From: CALODL01 sp942492115
GTDB lineage: Bacteria > Planctomycetota > Phycisphaerae > UBA1845 > CAIVHJ01
Assembly: GCA_942492115.1 (NCBI GenBank)
Contig: CALODL010000009.1
Span: 1 to 64,000 of the forward strand
Length of the DNA stretch: 64,000 nucleotides
Direction: 5' to 3'
The notes under the pieces are model-generated. The model searched no databases. It was given only the letters and a program-made list of their open reading frames with translations, and was not told where the DNA came from. Numbering within the stretch: position 1 is the first letter of the stretch; each line of letters starts with the position of its first letter. The translations under genes were made by a program, and so were the position numbers. Of this stretch, positions 1 to 8,048 are shown one piece after another.

Positions 1-1
1 C

Positions 2-838
2 AATCAGCTGTGGCTCCAGGAGCCGGGCGGCCAGTTCAAGAATGAGGCCCTCCTCGCCGGCTGCGCCCTCAACCGCGCCGGGGCGGCCGAAGCCGGCATG
101 GGGGTCACGGCCATCGATATCGACGATGATGGTGACAGTGATTTGTTCATGACCCACCTGCGCAACGAATCCAACACGCTGTACATCAATCGTGGGGGCG
201 GCATGTTCGACGACCGCACGGCCACCGCGGGTCTGTCCGCGAGCAGCCTGGCGTACACCGGATTCGGGCTCGGCATCCATGATTTCGATCACGACGGGCG
301 CCGCGATGTGTACATCGCCAATGGTCGCGTGATGCAAACGGCGCCGTTCCACGATCCCACGCGACCGTACGCCGAACCCAATCAGTTGCTCGTCGGCACC
401 ACGACCGGTGTCTTTGGTGAACGCCGCCCGCCCGGCGGCACGACGCCTGTACTCGTGGGCAACAGCCGTGGTGCGCTGTTCGGCGACCTCGACAACGACG
501 GTGACATCGACGCCATTGTGTGCAACAACAAGGGTCCGGTGCACGTACTCCGCAATGTCGCCCCCAAGCAGGGCCGGTGGATCATGTTCGACATCCGCGA
601 TGCCCGCGGCTGCACGGCCCACGGCGCGACCGTGCACGTGACCGCAGGAGGCCGGGCCCATTGGCGCCAGGTCCAACCGGGTTACAGCTACTGCTCATCG
701 AACGACCCGCGCATCCACATCGGGCTCGGCCCGGTGGACGCGGTCGATGATATCACGGTCACCTGGCCCGACGGTACGACGCAGTCGTTCGGGACTCGGG
801 ATGTTGATCGCCTGCACATACTGAAAAAGGCCGGATAG
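2..838 (+). CDS. FG-GAP/VCBS repeat protein with ASPIC/UnbV domain, 5' truncated by window edge
   Basis: The reading frame is open from base 2, so the first ATG at 98 is internal; 278 codons are visible. Seen: calcium-binding FG-GAP/VCBS motifs DIDDDGDSDLF, DFDHDGRRDVY and DLDNDGDIDA, each closing a beta-propeller blade, followed by an ASPIC/UnbV-type C-terminus with NDPRIHIGLG and WPDGTTQSF. Known of the family: CRTAC1-like exported beta-propellers with an unclear binding partner, common in Planctomycetota, Acidobacteriota and Verrucomicrobiota. The gene converges on the sulfatase-like gene ending at 889, with 50 bp between stops. It belongs with the five other ASPIC proteins at 8-24 kb. The N-terminus and any signal peptide lie outside the window. 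Confidence 0.9.
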   Translation, partial: NQLWLQEPGGQFKNEALLAGCALNRAGAAEAGMGVTAIDIDDDGDSDLFMTHLRNESNTLYINRGGGMFDDRTATAGLSASSLAYTGFGLGIHDFDHDGRRDVYIANGRVMQTAPFHDPTRPYAEPNQLLVGTTTGVFGERRPPGGTTPVLVGNSRGALFGDLDNDGDIDAIVCNNKGPVHVLRNVAPKQGRWIMFDIRDARGCTAHGATVHVTAGGRAHWRQVQPGYSYCSSNDPRIHIGLGPVDAVDDITVTWPDGTTQSFGTRDVDRLHILKKAG

Positions 839-888
839 GGTCCCGCCCGCAGGCTCACCGTGCAACGTTCTTCCTCCGGGCCCGCCGC

Positions 889-2772
889 TCAGGGCCCCAG
901 TGCTGATCGAGCCGCCGAGATCTTCTGCCGGGCCACCGGCCCATACTTCACGGGATCACGTTTCAATGCCTCTTCGAACTGCACCAGCGCAGCGCTGAAG
1001 TCGCCAGCGGTTGCCAGGCGGTCGCCGCGCGTGATGTAGATCCCACCATTATCAGCGTCCAATGCGGCTGCGCGAGTCAGGGCATCTTCGATGTCTGTGT
1101 CGGAGGCATTGCGCATGAGCATGAACTGCGCGAGATTGACCCAACCCTCGACGCGCGGACTCAACGCCAAAGCCCGACGAACGCATTCCTCTGCCTTGTC
1201 GAACTGCTTCATCCGGCGATGGATCAACGTTGCGGTATACCACGCGCGACCGTTGTCACCATCCGCTGCGAGCGCCGACTCGATGGTGTGCACCGCTTCT
1301 GCGTGGCGCCCCGATGATGACAGGTCTTCTGCCCGCATGACCTGGTCCCACACACGGATCATGTCCTTGGGGTCGCGTTGCCCGATGTGCCCGGACGAAG
1401 GCGTGCTGACGTACCCGAGGGCTGCCAGACGCTCGATGGCTTCGGCATCGAGCGGTTCGGCAACGGCACTCACGGCAGCAGGAGTCGGCCACCCCGCCAG
1501 GCGCGCGGCCAAAGCAGTGGACAACTCGTTGGCGCCTACGGCCTGGCCGATGAGGTTGTGCAATTCCCCCGGGTCCGCGCCGAGATCGTAGTACTCCCGT
1601 CGCGGTGCTTGAATGTACTTGTCATGCAGTCGCCGGAGCCCGAAGAGTGGTGCCCAACCGTTATTGAGCAATGAGGCCATCGTCTCGATGTACACGGCGC
1701 GCCCCGCATCCGCCGGCGCGGTCCACAGGTTGATGCCGTGAGTCGGGGTCGGCGACGCGATGCCAAGTGCGTGGAGCACGCTGGGGCGAACATCGATGAG
1801 GCCGGCGATGCGATCGCCGACCACGGTCGGCGGCAGGACGCCAGGTGCGACCATGATCAGAGGCACCCGCACGGTCGCATCGTAGATCAGGTAAGAGTGC
1901 GCCGCCTCACCGTGATCCCCGAGCCCCTCGCCGTGGTCAGCAGTGACGATGATGAGGGTACGTTCGAGACGCTCGGGACCGATGGCTCCGAGGAGTCGGG
2001 CAAGCTGGGCATCGACGAATGCAATCTCGCCGTCATACGGTGTGGCACTCATCGCATACGCCGGTGGCGGCGCGTATGGATGGTGGGCGTCGAAGTAATG
2101 CACCCAGGCAAAAAACCGCTCGTTACCTCTCTGTTGCTTCAACCACCGCATTGCCGAACGGGTGACCTGGTCCGCGGAACGTTCATTGAAGCCGGTGCCA
2201 CGATACACCACGCCGTCCGGATTGCAGTCATCATCGTAGTGCTCGAAACCTTGAGCCAGACCGTAGCGCGCATCGAGCACATAGGCACCGACGAACGCGG
2301 CGGTACGGTAGCCGGCACCGTGAAGTATTTCAGCAAGGGTCAGTTGTTCCTCAGCAAGGGAATAGGTCCCGTTGTTGCGCACGCCGTGACCGGGCGGATC
2401 GAGCCCGGTGAACAACGACGAGTGTGACGGGAGCGTCATCGGCGTTGGGGCAATGGCGTGCTCGAAGCGCAGGCCGCGCCGCGCCAGCCCGTCGATCGTC
2501 GGAGTCAACGCGTCGGTGTGTCCATAGCAGCCAAGGTGGTCGGCTCGCACGGTATCGAGCGTCACGACCACTACGTTCCAGTCGGCCAGGGCCCCACGCG
2601 CAAGCTCCGGGAACTCCTCCGAGGGGGCAGGTGAGGACGAGTACATCACGACCACGCCCATAGCGACGGTCAACAGACCGGCCAATACAACGACGAGGCC
2701 CCGCGCGGGGCCACTTGCCGGCGTTGCCGGCTCAGCAGGCCCCGATCCGGACTTCTTTCTCTTACGTCCCAT
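889..2772 (-). CDS. Membrane-anchored sulfatase-like hydrolase with C-terminal TPR repeats
   Basis: 627 aa. A basic N-terminus leads into a transmembrane segment at about residues 25-44, so the catalytic domain is probably outside the cytoplasm. The alkaline phosphatase/sulfatase fold is marked by LDTVRADHLGCYG (metal ligand D73), TLPSHSSLFTG (113-123) and TADHGEGLGDHGE. The sulfatase signature C/S-x-P-x-R, needed for formylglycine formation, is absent: the nucleophile region reads T-L-P-S-H. True sulfatase activity is therefore doubtful, and a phosphatase or phosphotransferase is possible. After the catalytic domain comes an ERLAALGYV segment, then TPR-like repeats over about the last 130 residues. 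It is the last gene of the leftward operon, 28 bp after its neighbour. Confidence 0.88.
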   Translation of the reverse strand: MGRKRKKSGSGPAEPATPASGPARGLVVVLAGLLTVAMGVVVMYSSSPAPSEEFPELARGALADWNVVVVTLDTVRADHLGCYGHTDALTPTIDGLARRGLRFEHAIAPTPMTLPSHSSLFTGLDPPGHGVRNNGTYSLAEEQLTLAEILHGAGYRTAAFVGAYVLDARYGLAQGFEHYDDDCNPDGVVYRGTGFNERSADQVTRSAMRWLKQQRGNERFFAWVHYFDAHHPYAPPPAYAMSATPYDGEIAFVDAQLARLLGAIGPERLERTLIIVTADHGEGLGDHGEAAHSYLIYDATVRVPLIMVAPGVLPPTVVGDRIAGLIDVRPSVLHALGIASPTPTHGINLWTAPADAGRAVYIETMASLLNNGWAPLFGLRRLHDKYIQAPRREYYDLGADPGELHNLIGQAVGANELSTALAARLAGWPTPAAVSAVAEPLDAEAIERLAALGYVSTPSSGHIGQRDPKDMIRVWDQVMRAEDLSSSGRHAEAVHTIESALAADGDNGRAWYTATLIHRRMKQFDKAEECVRRALALSPRVEGWVNLAQFMLMRNASDTDIEDALTRAAALDADNGGIYITRGDRLATAGDFSAALVQFEEALKRDPVKYGPVARQKISAARSALGP

Positions 2773-2800
2773 GGTTCACCGAAGACTGATCACCTGTGGA

Positions 2801-3745
2801 CTAGAACCGGACACCAAAGAGCGGCCGCAGGACGAGCGCTACGACCATCGACACGACGAAGAACGTCAGCATCCACCACGACGCTCCGGCCACCCTTCCC
2901 GGGCGGTCGGGGTATGCCAGTTCGACAGCCGCGATTCCCGTGTCCGCGGATATGGGCGGCTCGATCGGATAGAGCAGCTGGGCCGTCCACGATGCGGTCG
3001 GACGCAGCGGACTCACCGGCGCACGCTGATCACCGACCACGATGTCCTTCTCGACAGTGTGGTCGCCACGATGGATCCGCACGACATGTCGACCCGGTTC
3101 CGCGGCCAGGAGCCGCCAAACCACCTCTCCCGCCCCGGGCACGGGCCCGGCATCGAATTCGACACCACCATTGGGGCAATCGACCGTGACCTCCTGAGCC
3201 GGCGCTGAATCAAGCCACGTCAGCTTCAGCACGCTATGCTCACCCACCTCGAGTGCACGCCACTGATAGTGCGCCTGCATTTGAGAAGCCAGCAACAGGA
3301 CCGGTGGAAGCATGATCACCAGTGGCCACAGCATGTACCATTGCAGCCGCGCGATGGCTCCCGCCAGTTTGATCTGGGCCCAGAACGTCACACGCAACTG
3401 ATCCTTGAACAACTTGAGGGCCAGAAGATTGGCCTGAATGTCGTCCCGGGCGCGGCCGATGGCTCGTTGGTTCGACACACAGCGCAGCACCGCCAGCGCC
3501 CCGACGCCAACGATCGCTGACAACAGGATCAAACTGACCCAGGGGGGCAACGCACCGCACAGGCCGTAGAATACGCTGGCCAGCGCGGTCGACACCGGGT
3601 TGATCACGGACAGGACGGGGCTCATGAGCGGATCGATCACTCGTTCGATCACGGCCCACAAGGCCACGAACGTTGCGGCCCCCCATGCACAGGCAGCGCG
3701 CACGGCAGTGGCCCCGTCGATCAGTATCCATTCGAGTACACTCAC
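2801..3745 (-). CDS. Multi-pass membrane protein, Oxa1/EMC3-like (DUF106-type) topology
   Basis: 314 aa, no confident family match. Seen: hydrophobic stretches near residues 15-35 and 70-88, then a charged, predicted helical stretch of about 45 residues (roughly 91-135), a further membrane segment with prolines (WPLVIMLPPVLLL), a soluble domain of about 110 residues, and a C-terminal membrane helix near 287-308. A membrane helix, a charged coiled coil and a second membrane helix resemble the core of the Oxa1/YidC/EMC3 insertase superfamily; this is inference from topology alone. The soluble part looks like a beta-sandwich and could be extracytoplasmic. It sits 12 bp after the small ribbon-helix-helix-like gene and 28 bp before the sulfatase-like gene, so it is almost certainly in the same operon. 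Confidence 0.7.
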   Translation of the reverse strand: MSVLEWILIDGATAVRAACAWGAATFVALWAVIERVIDPLMSPVLSVINPVSTALASVFYGLCGALPPWVSLILLSAIVGVGALAVLRCVSNQRAIGRARDDIQANLLALKLFKDQLRVTFWAQIKLAGAIARLQWYMLWPLVIMLPPVLLLASQMQAHYQWRALEVGEHSVLKLTWLDSAPAQEVTVDCPNGGVEFDAGPVPGAGEVVWRLLAAEPGRHVVRIHRGDHTVEKDIVVGDQRAPVSPLRPTASWTAQLLYPIEPPISADTGIAAVELAYPDRPGRVAGASWWMLTFFVVSMVVALVLRPLFGVRF

Positions 3746-3757
3746 ACGCCACGCTTC

Positions 3758-3946
3758 CTATTCGAGGTAACCGAGGCCACGGAGGCGGTCGGTCACCTGC
3801 TCGTCGTCGTCGGCCGACTCGAGTGCCGCGAGTTGTTTCTCGATCGCATGGACGATGAACTCTTCGACCGACGGATACCCGGCGGCGTCTGCGACCTTCG
3901 TTGCCCGCTCTACGATCTGGTCATCCAGCTTGATCTTGGCCATCAT
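3758..3946 (-). CDS. Small ribbon-helix-helix-like protein with LGYLE tail
   Basis: 62 aa. Residues 3-45 (MAKIKLDDQIVERATKVADA and following) have the strand-helix-helix pattern of ribbon-helix-helix antitoxin or regulator proteins. The C-terminus ends in RLRGLGYLE, preceded by an acidic linker. A similar tail-like segment, ERLAALGYV, follows the catalytic domain of the sulfatase-like protein encoded at 889-2772. There is no toxin gene next to it. It lies between an AP-superfamily gene (26 bp upstream) and the Oxa1-like gene (12 bp downstream). Start: the second codon is also ATG, so the protein may start one residue later. The role is unknown; it may be a small accessory or regulatory subunit for the operon. 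Confidence 0.75.
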   Translation of the reverse strand: MMAKIKLDDQIVERATKVADAAGYPSVEEFIVHAIEKQLAALESADDDEQVTDRLRGLGYLE

Positions 3947-3972
3947 GTCTCCTCCACCGCAGATCCACGCGG

Positions 3973-6009
3973 TTACTGGCTCTTCAACACATTTCGCCCT
4001 TCCATTGTTCCGGGCTTCTTGATCCCGAACGCCTGCAGGACGGTTGGGGCAATGTCGGTGATGTCTGCCACATCATGTTTGATGGGGCGGTTGCTGAACA
4101 GGATACCGGGGACCAGTTCGGCAGCAATGCAGTGGTCTGCACTCCACGCGGAATCGTTGTCGAGCAGGACCGCGTCGGTCATCTCACCGAGCGTTGTCGC
4201 CCACGAAGCGCGGTAGTCCCGGTGATAGCCGACGATGAGATCTGGCGCGGTGTCGACATGAGCTCCGCGGTAGACCTCCTCGGCGCGGTACACCCGTGCA
4301 ATGACGGGCGTGTTGGTCAGCGGATCACGGATGGCCAGCAGTTTGGCGGTCAACTCCTCGAGCAAAGCATCGCGCTGACGCGCATCGACGATACCGTCGC
4401 GTTCACGGCCGGCGAGGTTGACGTACAGACCATTGAGCCCAAGTCCGTAGCACGTTGTGCGCGTCCAGTCGACAGGACGGTGCGCATCGAGCAAACCGCC
4501 GCAATCGGGCGGCTGGATGTACCCTTCCGTGCGCAACCAGGTGTTGAGGTTGAACTGGCGTCGAAAATTGCAGAACCCATGATCAGACATGACCATGACC
4601 GTGACCTCGGGGCCCAGGCGATCGAGCATCTGCCCGACGAGTGCATCCATTCGCTCGTACAGCGTTTCGACAACGCCGTTGTATTTGCGCGCCTGTTCCG
4701 GCACCCGAACTGGATGTGGTGCGGTCGAATCCCACCAGAACACATGGGCCTGCAGGTCGGTACTCGAGACATAAAAGAACAACAACCCATCGTCGTACCG
4801 CGCCAGCGCCTCATCCAGCAGTGCCAGGCGTTCTTCGAGAACATACTCGGCCTGAGTCAGGTATTCGGCATCATCGAAAATTCCACTGGATCGTGCCTTG
4901 TGATCTTCCTGGAACCCAGCCGTATAGAACAGTCCGAGGCGATCTGACAAATCGGTCACGAAATCCGGCGGTTCACTGATGCGCTGTTCGCCCGGGTCGG
5001 ACGGATCGATATTGATGGGAGTGACATATATGCGCGCCGGATGGACCTCTTGAACATAGAACCTGCAAATGCCTGATATGCTGACTGTCGGCATGAATGG
5101 CGGCATTCCGAGGCTGAAGCGTACCCGACACCACGTGCTCCACTCGCCTTCCTTGAGCACCAGGGTGGTATCCTGCACATCGATACGCAGTTCCGGGCGG
5201 GTCGGATTCCGCATCACCGTAAAGGGCACTGTTGCATGTTGTGGGTCGAGCAACAGGTCGTTGCGCGGCCCGCGCAAGGCAGCAGCCGCTCGGTGTTCGA
5301 CAAAATCGAGCGGACGCCGCAGGCCCCAGGGCTCGTCGACAGGGACCAGCAGATTCTCGGCAAAGTATTGGAACTGACCATACTCACCGAGTACATCAGG
5401 GACACCCATGCCGCACAAACAGTGCACGTGACCATGTTTCGAGCGACTCGGTGGATAGTTGGCCGGGATATCGTAGATCCACACCGGAATGCCCGCGCTG
5501 TCGAGGTAATCCCAGAACGGCGTTCCGCCACGGCGCAGCAACGTCTGCGGCTGGCGATGCTGGAAAGGCCAGAACGTCAGGGGAATGCGATGCTGACCGA
5601 CTTCCCAGCCCCCTTCACCAGTCGTCGTTTCGGCCGCGGAGTAGTACGGTGCCACCTGACGAGCCGGATCGCGATGAATGAAATCATAGATGCCGTGGGC
5701 CCCGGGATTGGCGCCGGTGATGAAGCTGGCCCACGCCACGGGGCTTTGCGGCGGTATCGTCGTACCGAGTGGCCGGTAACCGCCGGCCGCACGGAGCGCC
5801 GCCAACCTCGGCAGGCGCCCGGCATCCATCATGCGCTCACACAGGGCCGCGTCCATGCCGTCGAATCCGATCACCACGACGCGTGGTACGGTGGACACGC
5901 GCCGACACGACGACATCGCCACGGCAATCAATGTCAGAACGGCCGCAAGGCACAGGAGGCGGCGCAGGGTGCCGGGGCGCGGTTGGGTCAGAGGATCGAA
6001 CGTGTTCAT
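3973..6009 (-). CDS. Alkaline phosphatase superfamily (nucleotide pyrophosphatase/phosphodiesterase-like) lipoprotein
   Basis: 678 aa from the ATG that overlaps the upstream stop as ATGA; the frame is open further upstream but would run well into the neighbouring gene. The N-terminus has a basic region, a hydrophobic stretch (18-31) and AMSSC, a plausible lipobox with Cys35. Catalytic signatures: VVVIGFDGMD (metal ligand D50), PPQSPVAWASFITG with Ser89 at the nucleophile position, MVMSDHGF and a final SADHC. This is the type I phosphodiesterase/nucleotide pyrophosphatase branch, which hydrolyses phosphodiester or phosphate ester bonds; the substrate cannot be read from sequence. It is clearly paralogous to the next upstream gene over its full length, but probably lipid-anchored rather than helix-anchored. 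Confidence 0.88.
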   Translation of the reverse strand: MNTFDPLTQPRPGTLRRLLCLAAVLTLIAVAMSSCRRVSTVPRVVVIGFDGMDAALCERMMDAGRLPRLAALRAAGGYRPLGTTIPPQSPVAWASFITGANPGAHGIYDFIHRDPARQVAPYYSAAETTTGEGGWEVGQHRIPLTFWPFQHRQPQTLLRRGGTPFWDYLDSAGIPVWIYDIPANYPPSRSKHGHVHCLCGMGVPDVLGEYGQFQYFAENLLVPVDEPWGLRRPLDFVEHRAAAALRGPRNDLLLDPQHATVPFTVMRNPTRPELRIDVQDTTLVLKEGEWSTWCRVRFSLGMPPFMPTVSISGICRFYVQEVHPARIYVTPINIDPSDPGEQRISEPPDFVTDLSDRLGLFYTAGFQEDHKARSSGIFDDAEYLTQAEYVLEERLALLDEALARYDDGLLFFYVSSTDLQAHVFWWDSTAPHPVRVPEQARKYNGVVETLYERMDALVGQMLDRLGPEVTVMVMSDHGFCNFRRQFNLNTWLRTEGYIQPPDCGGLLDAHRPVDWTRTTCYGLGLNGLYVNLAGRERDGIVDARQRDALLEELTAKLLAIRDPLTNTPVIARVYRAEEVYRGAHVDTAPDLIVGYHRDYRASWATTLGEMTDAVLLDNDSAWSADHCIAAELVPGILFSNRPIKHDVADITDIAPTVLQAFGIKKPGTMEGRNVLKSQ

Positions 6010-8048
6010 GCGTGCTCGGCGACGTGCAAAGGGTGTCCATCCATGTGCTCCGGTGTCTTGACACCGAAGAGATCCAGCACCGTGGGGCCCAGATCGAGCA
6101 AACGCGGGTGCTCCGCAGCGATACGGCGGTTGCAGAACAATACGCCGGGGATCTGGCGTGGATCGATGCAATGGTCACCGCTCCAGGCCTTGGTGTTGTC
6201 ATGAAATACGCTGCCGGTCCCTTGTCCCACAGCGGTTTCCCAGCATACCCGGTAGCCGCGATTGTACCCCACAATCAGATCGGGGCCGTCCGCGCGATAG
6301 GGCCCGTGGTACGTCTTCTCGGCATCGAATACGCGGGCGATGGCCTCGGTGTCACGGGCCCCGTCTATCAAACCCGCCAGTTTGCCCGCGATCTCGCTGC
6401 GCAGGGCCGCAGCGTCTCGAGGTGGCACGATCCCTTCGGCTTCGCGACCCTCGACATTGAGCCACAAACCCGCCAGGCCCAGCGCGTAGGCTGTGGTCTT
6501 CGACCAGTCGACACCGGCGAGGTAACGCTGCTCGCGTCGACCCTCGTGAAACGTCAGATAGCCGTTATCCTCGAGCCAGCGATTGAGATCGATCCCGCGT
6601 TGGAACGAAGCGAAACCATGGTCTGACACGACCATCAAGACGGTGTCACGGTCCGCACACTCGGCCATCGTGCGACCGACCAGGGCATCCATGCGTTGAT
6701 AGTGCTCTTCGACCACCCGCGCCCCCGCCCCGTTGGCGTTCTTCGGGCGGGCCGGATGGTCATCCTCGAGATAGCGCCAGAACATGTGTTGTATGCGGTC
6801 CGTCCCATCGAAGACGCACACGCACAGCCCGCGCCGAACCTTGTCCAGGCTGTCGAAAAACATCTCGGCCCGTTCGTCATCGGCCTGATTGCATTGCTCC
6901 AGAAACGCGTCATCGTCCAGGACGCCACAGTTCAGACCCCAGGTATCTTCTGCGAGCCCAAGCGTGGCATAGGAACCACAGGTCTTGGCCAGGTAAGTGG
7001 AGAATGTCGCAGGGTGCGAAATCGGCAATGCCGGGCTCTGCGGATCGATTTGGACCGGCGTGACATACAGCTGCGGTCGATCGCCGCTGCGCAGGAGCAG
7101 GAACTGGCATATCCCGCGAACCTTGATGCCTATGGCCGTTCGAAACGAAACATTGACCCACGGAGAATAGGTCCCACGGCTCAAACTCAAACGCTCCTGG
7201 CCGATGCGCAGGCGGGCCGCATCGGCGCCGTCGCAGCGCAGGGTGAATGGTTGGGTCAGCGGATCGGTCGTCGAAGTGGTGCTGTCAACTGGCCCAAGCA
7301 GATCACCGTGCCAGTCCCCACCGACGTGGCGCAAGCGGAGTTGCTCGCCGCCGGTGAACTCCTCGGCCGGAGCGTCGTCCGCACGGTAATGAGCGAAGGT
7401 CCCCTGCGTACCACGCAGATCCGGGACGCACATGGCCGACAACAACACGCCGTTGAATTTCTCCGGAGGAAAAGTAATCGGCACACGGACAATACTGCTG
7501 AAGATGCCGTGTTCTCCAAGCACGTTCCAGAACGGTGCCCCCTTGCGCAAACCACGGACCTGGGCCCGGCCCAGCGGCACGGTCCGGCGGCCGAGCCGCA
7601 ACTGACGCCGCGGCGGCGCAATCGACACCGACGACAACACCGGCGTATAGCGTTGCGGATCGCGGTCAAGGAAATCGAAGATGCGATGTTTGCCCGGATT
7701 GCACCCGGTCAGAAAGCTGGACCACGCCACGGGCGACAGTGGTGGACAAGTCGTTCCAAGACGCGTGTACGTGCCCTGGGCGCGCAGCTTGGACAGATTG
7801 GGCAGTTTGCCCTCGGACATCCAGCGTTCCGCCAGGGACGGCTCCATGCCATCGAGCCCGAGAATGACCACACGCTTCACTCGCGCTCGCGCGTGCGCGG
7901 AGCGGCCCCGGAGGGTCCGCAGCGCCCAGCGAATCGGCCACAGGACCATGGCGGCAAAACCGGACAGGAGGGCAGCGAGTACCGCCAGAATCGTCGTCCC
8001 CACTGCGAAACCCGCACCAGGGCCGATGTAGGCCAATACTACTTCCAT
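6006..8048 (-). CDS. Membrane-anchored alkaline phosphatase superfamily protein
   Basis: 680 aa. It begins with AYIGPGAGF and a transmembrane segment at about 14-38, followed by a basic stretch; the catalytic domain starts at about residue 58 with VVILGLDGMEP (D66). The nucleophile motif is PPLSPVAWSSFLTG (Ser105), followed by NPGKHRIFDFLDRDP. Late metal-binding motifs are MVVSDHGF and SGDHCIDP. It is the same family as the following gene (3973-6009), with which it shares an ATGA overlap. The start overlaps the end of the TPR/VCBS gene by 10 bp. The enzyme is predicted to act outside the cytoplasmic membrane; the substrate is unknown. Confidence 0.88.
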   Translation of the reverse strand: MEVVLAYIGPGAGFAVGTTILAVLAALLSGFAAMVLWPIRWALRTLRGRSAHARARVKRVVILGLDGMEPSLAERWMSEGKLPNLSKLRAQGTYTRLGTTCPPLSPVAWSSFLTGCNPGKHRIFDFLDRDPQRYTPVLSSVSIAPPRRQLRLGRRTVPLGRAQVRGLRKGAPFWNVLGEHGIFSSIVRVPITFPPEKFNGVLLSAMCVPDLRGTQGTFAHYRADDAPAEEFTGGEQLRLRHVGGDWHGDLLGPVDSTTSTTDPLTQPFTLRCDGADAARLRIGQERLSLSRGTYSPWVNVSFRTAIGIKVRGICQFLLLRSGDRPQLYVTPVQIDPQSPALPISHPATFSTYLAKTCGSYATLGLAEDTWGLNCGVLDDDAFLEQCNQADDERAEMFFDSLDKVRRGLCVCVFDGTDRIQHMFWRYLEDDHPARPKNANGAGARVVEEHYQRMDALVGRTMAECADRDTVLMVVSDHGFASFQRGIDLNRWLEDNGYLTFHEGRREQRYLAGVDWSKTTAYALGLAGLWLNVEGREAEGIVPPRDAAALRSEIAGKLAGLIDGARDTEAIARVFDAEKTYHGPYRADGPDLIVGYNRGYRVCWETAVGQGTGSVFHDNTKAWSGDHCIDPRQIPGVLFCNRRIAAEHPRLLDLGPTVLDLFGVKTPEHMDGHPLHVAEHA

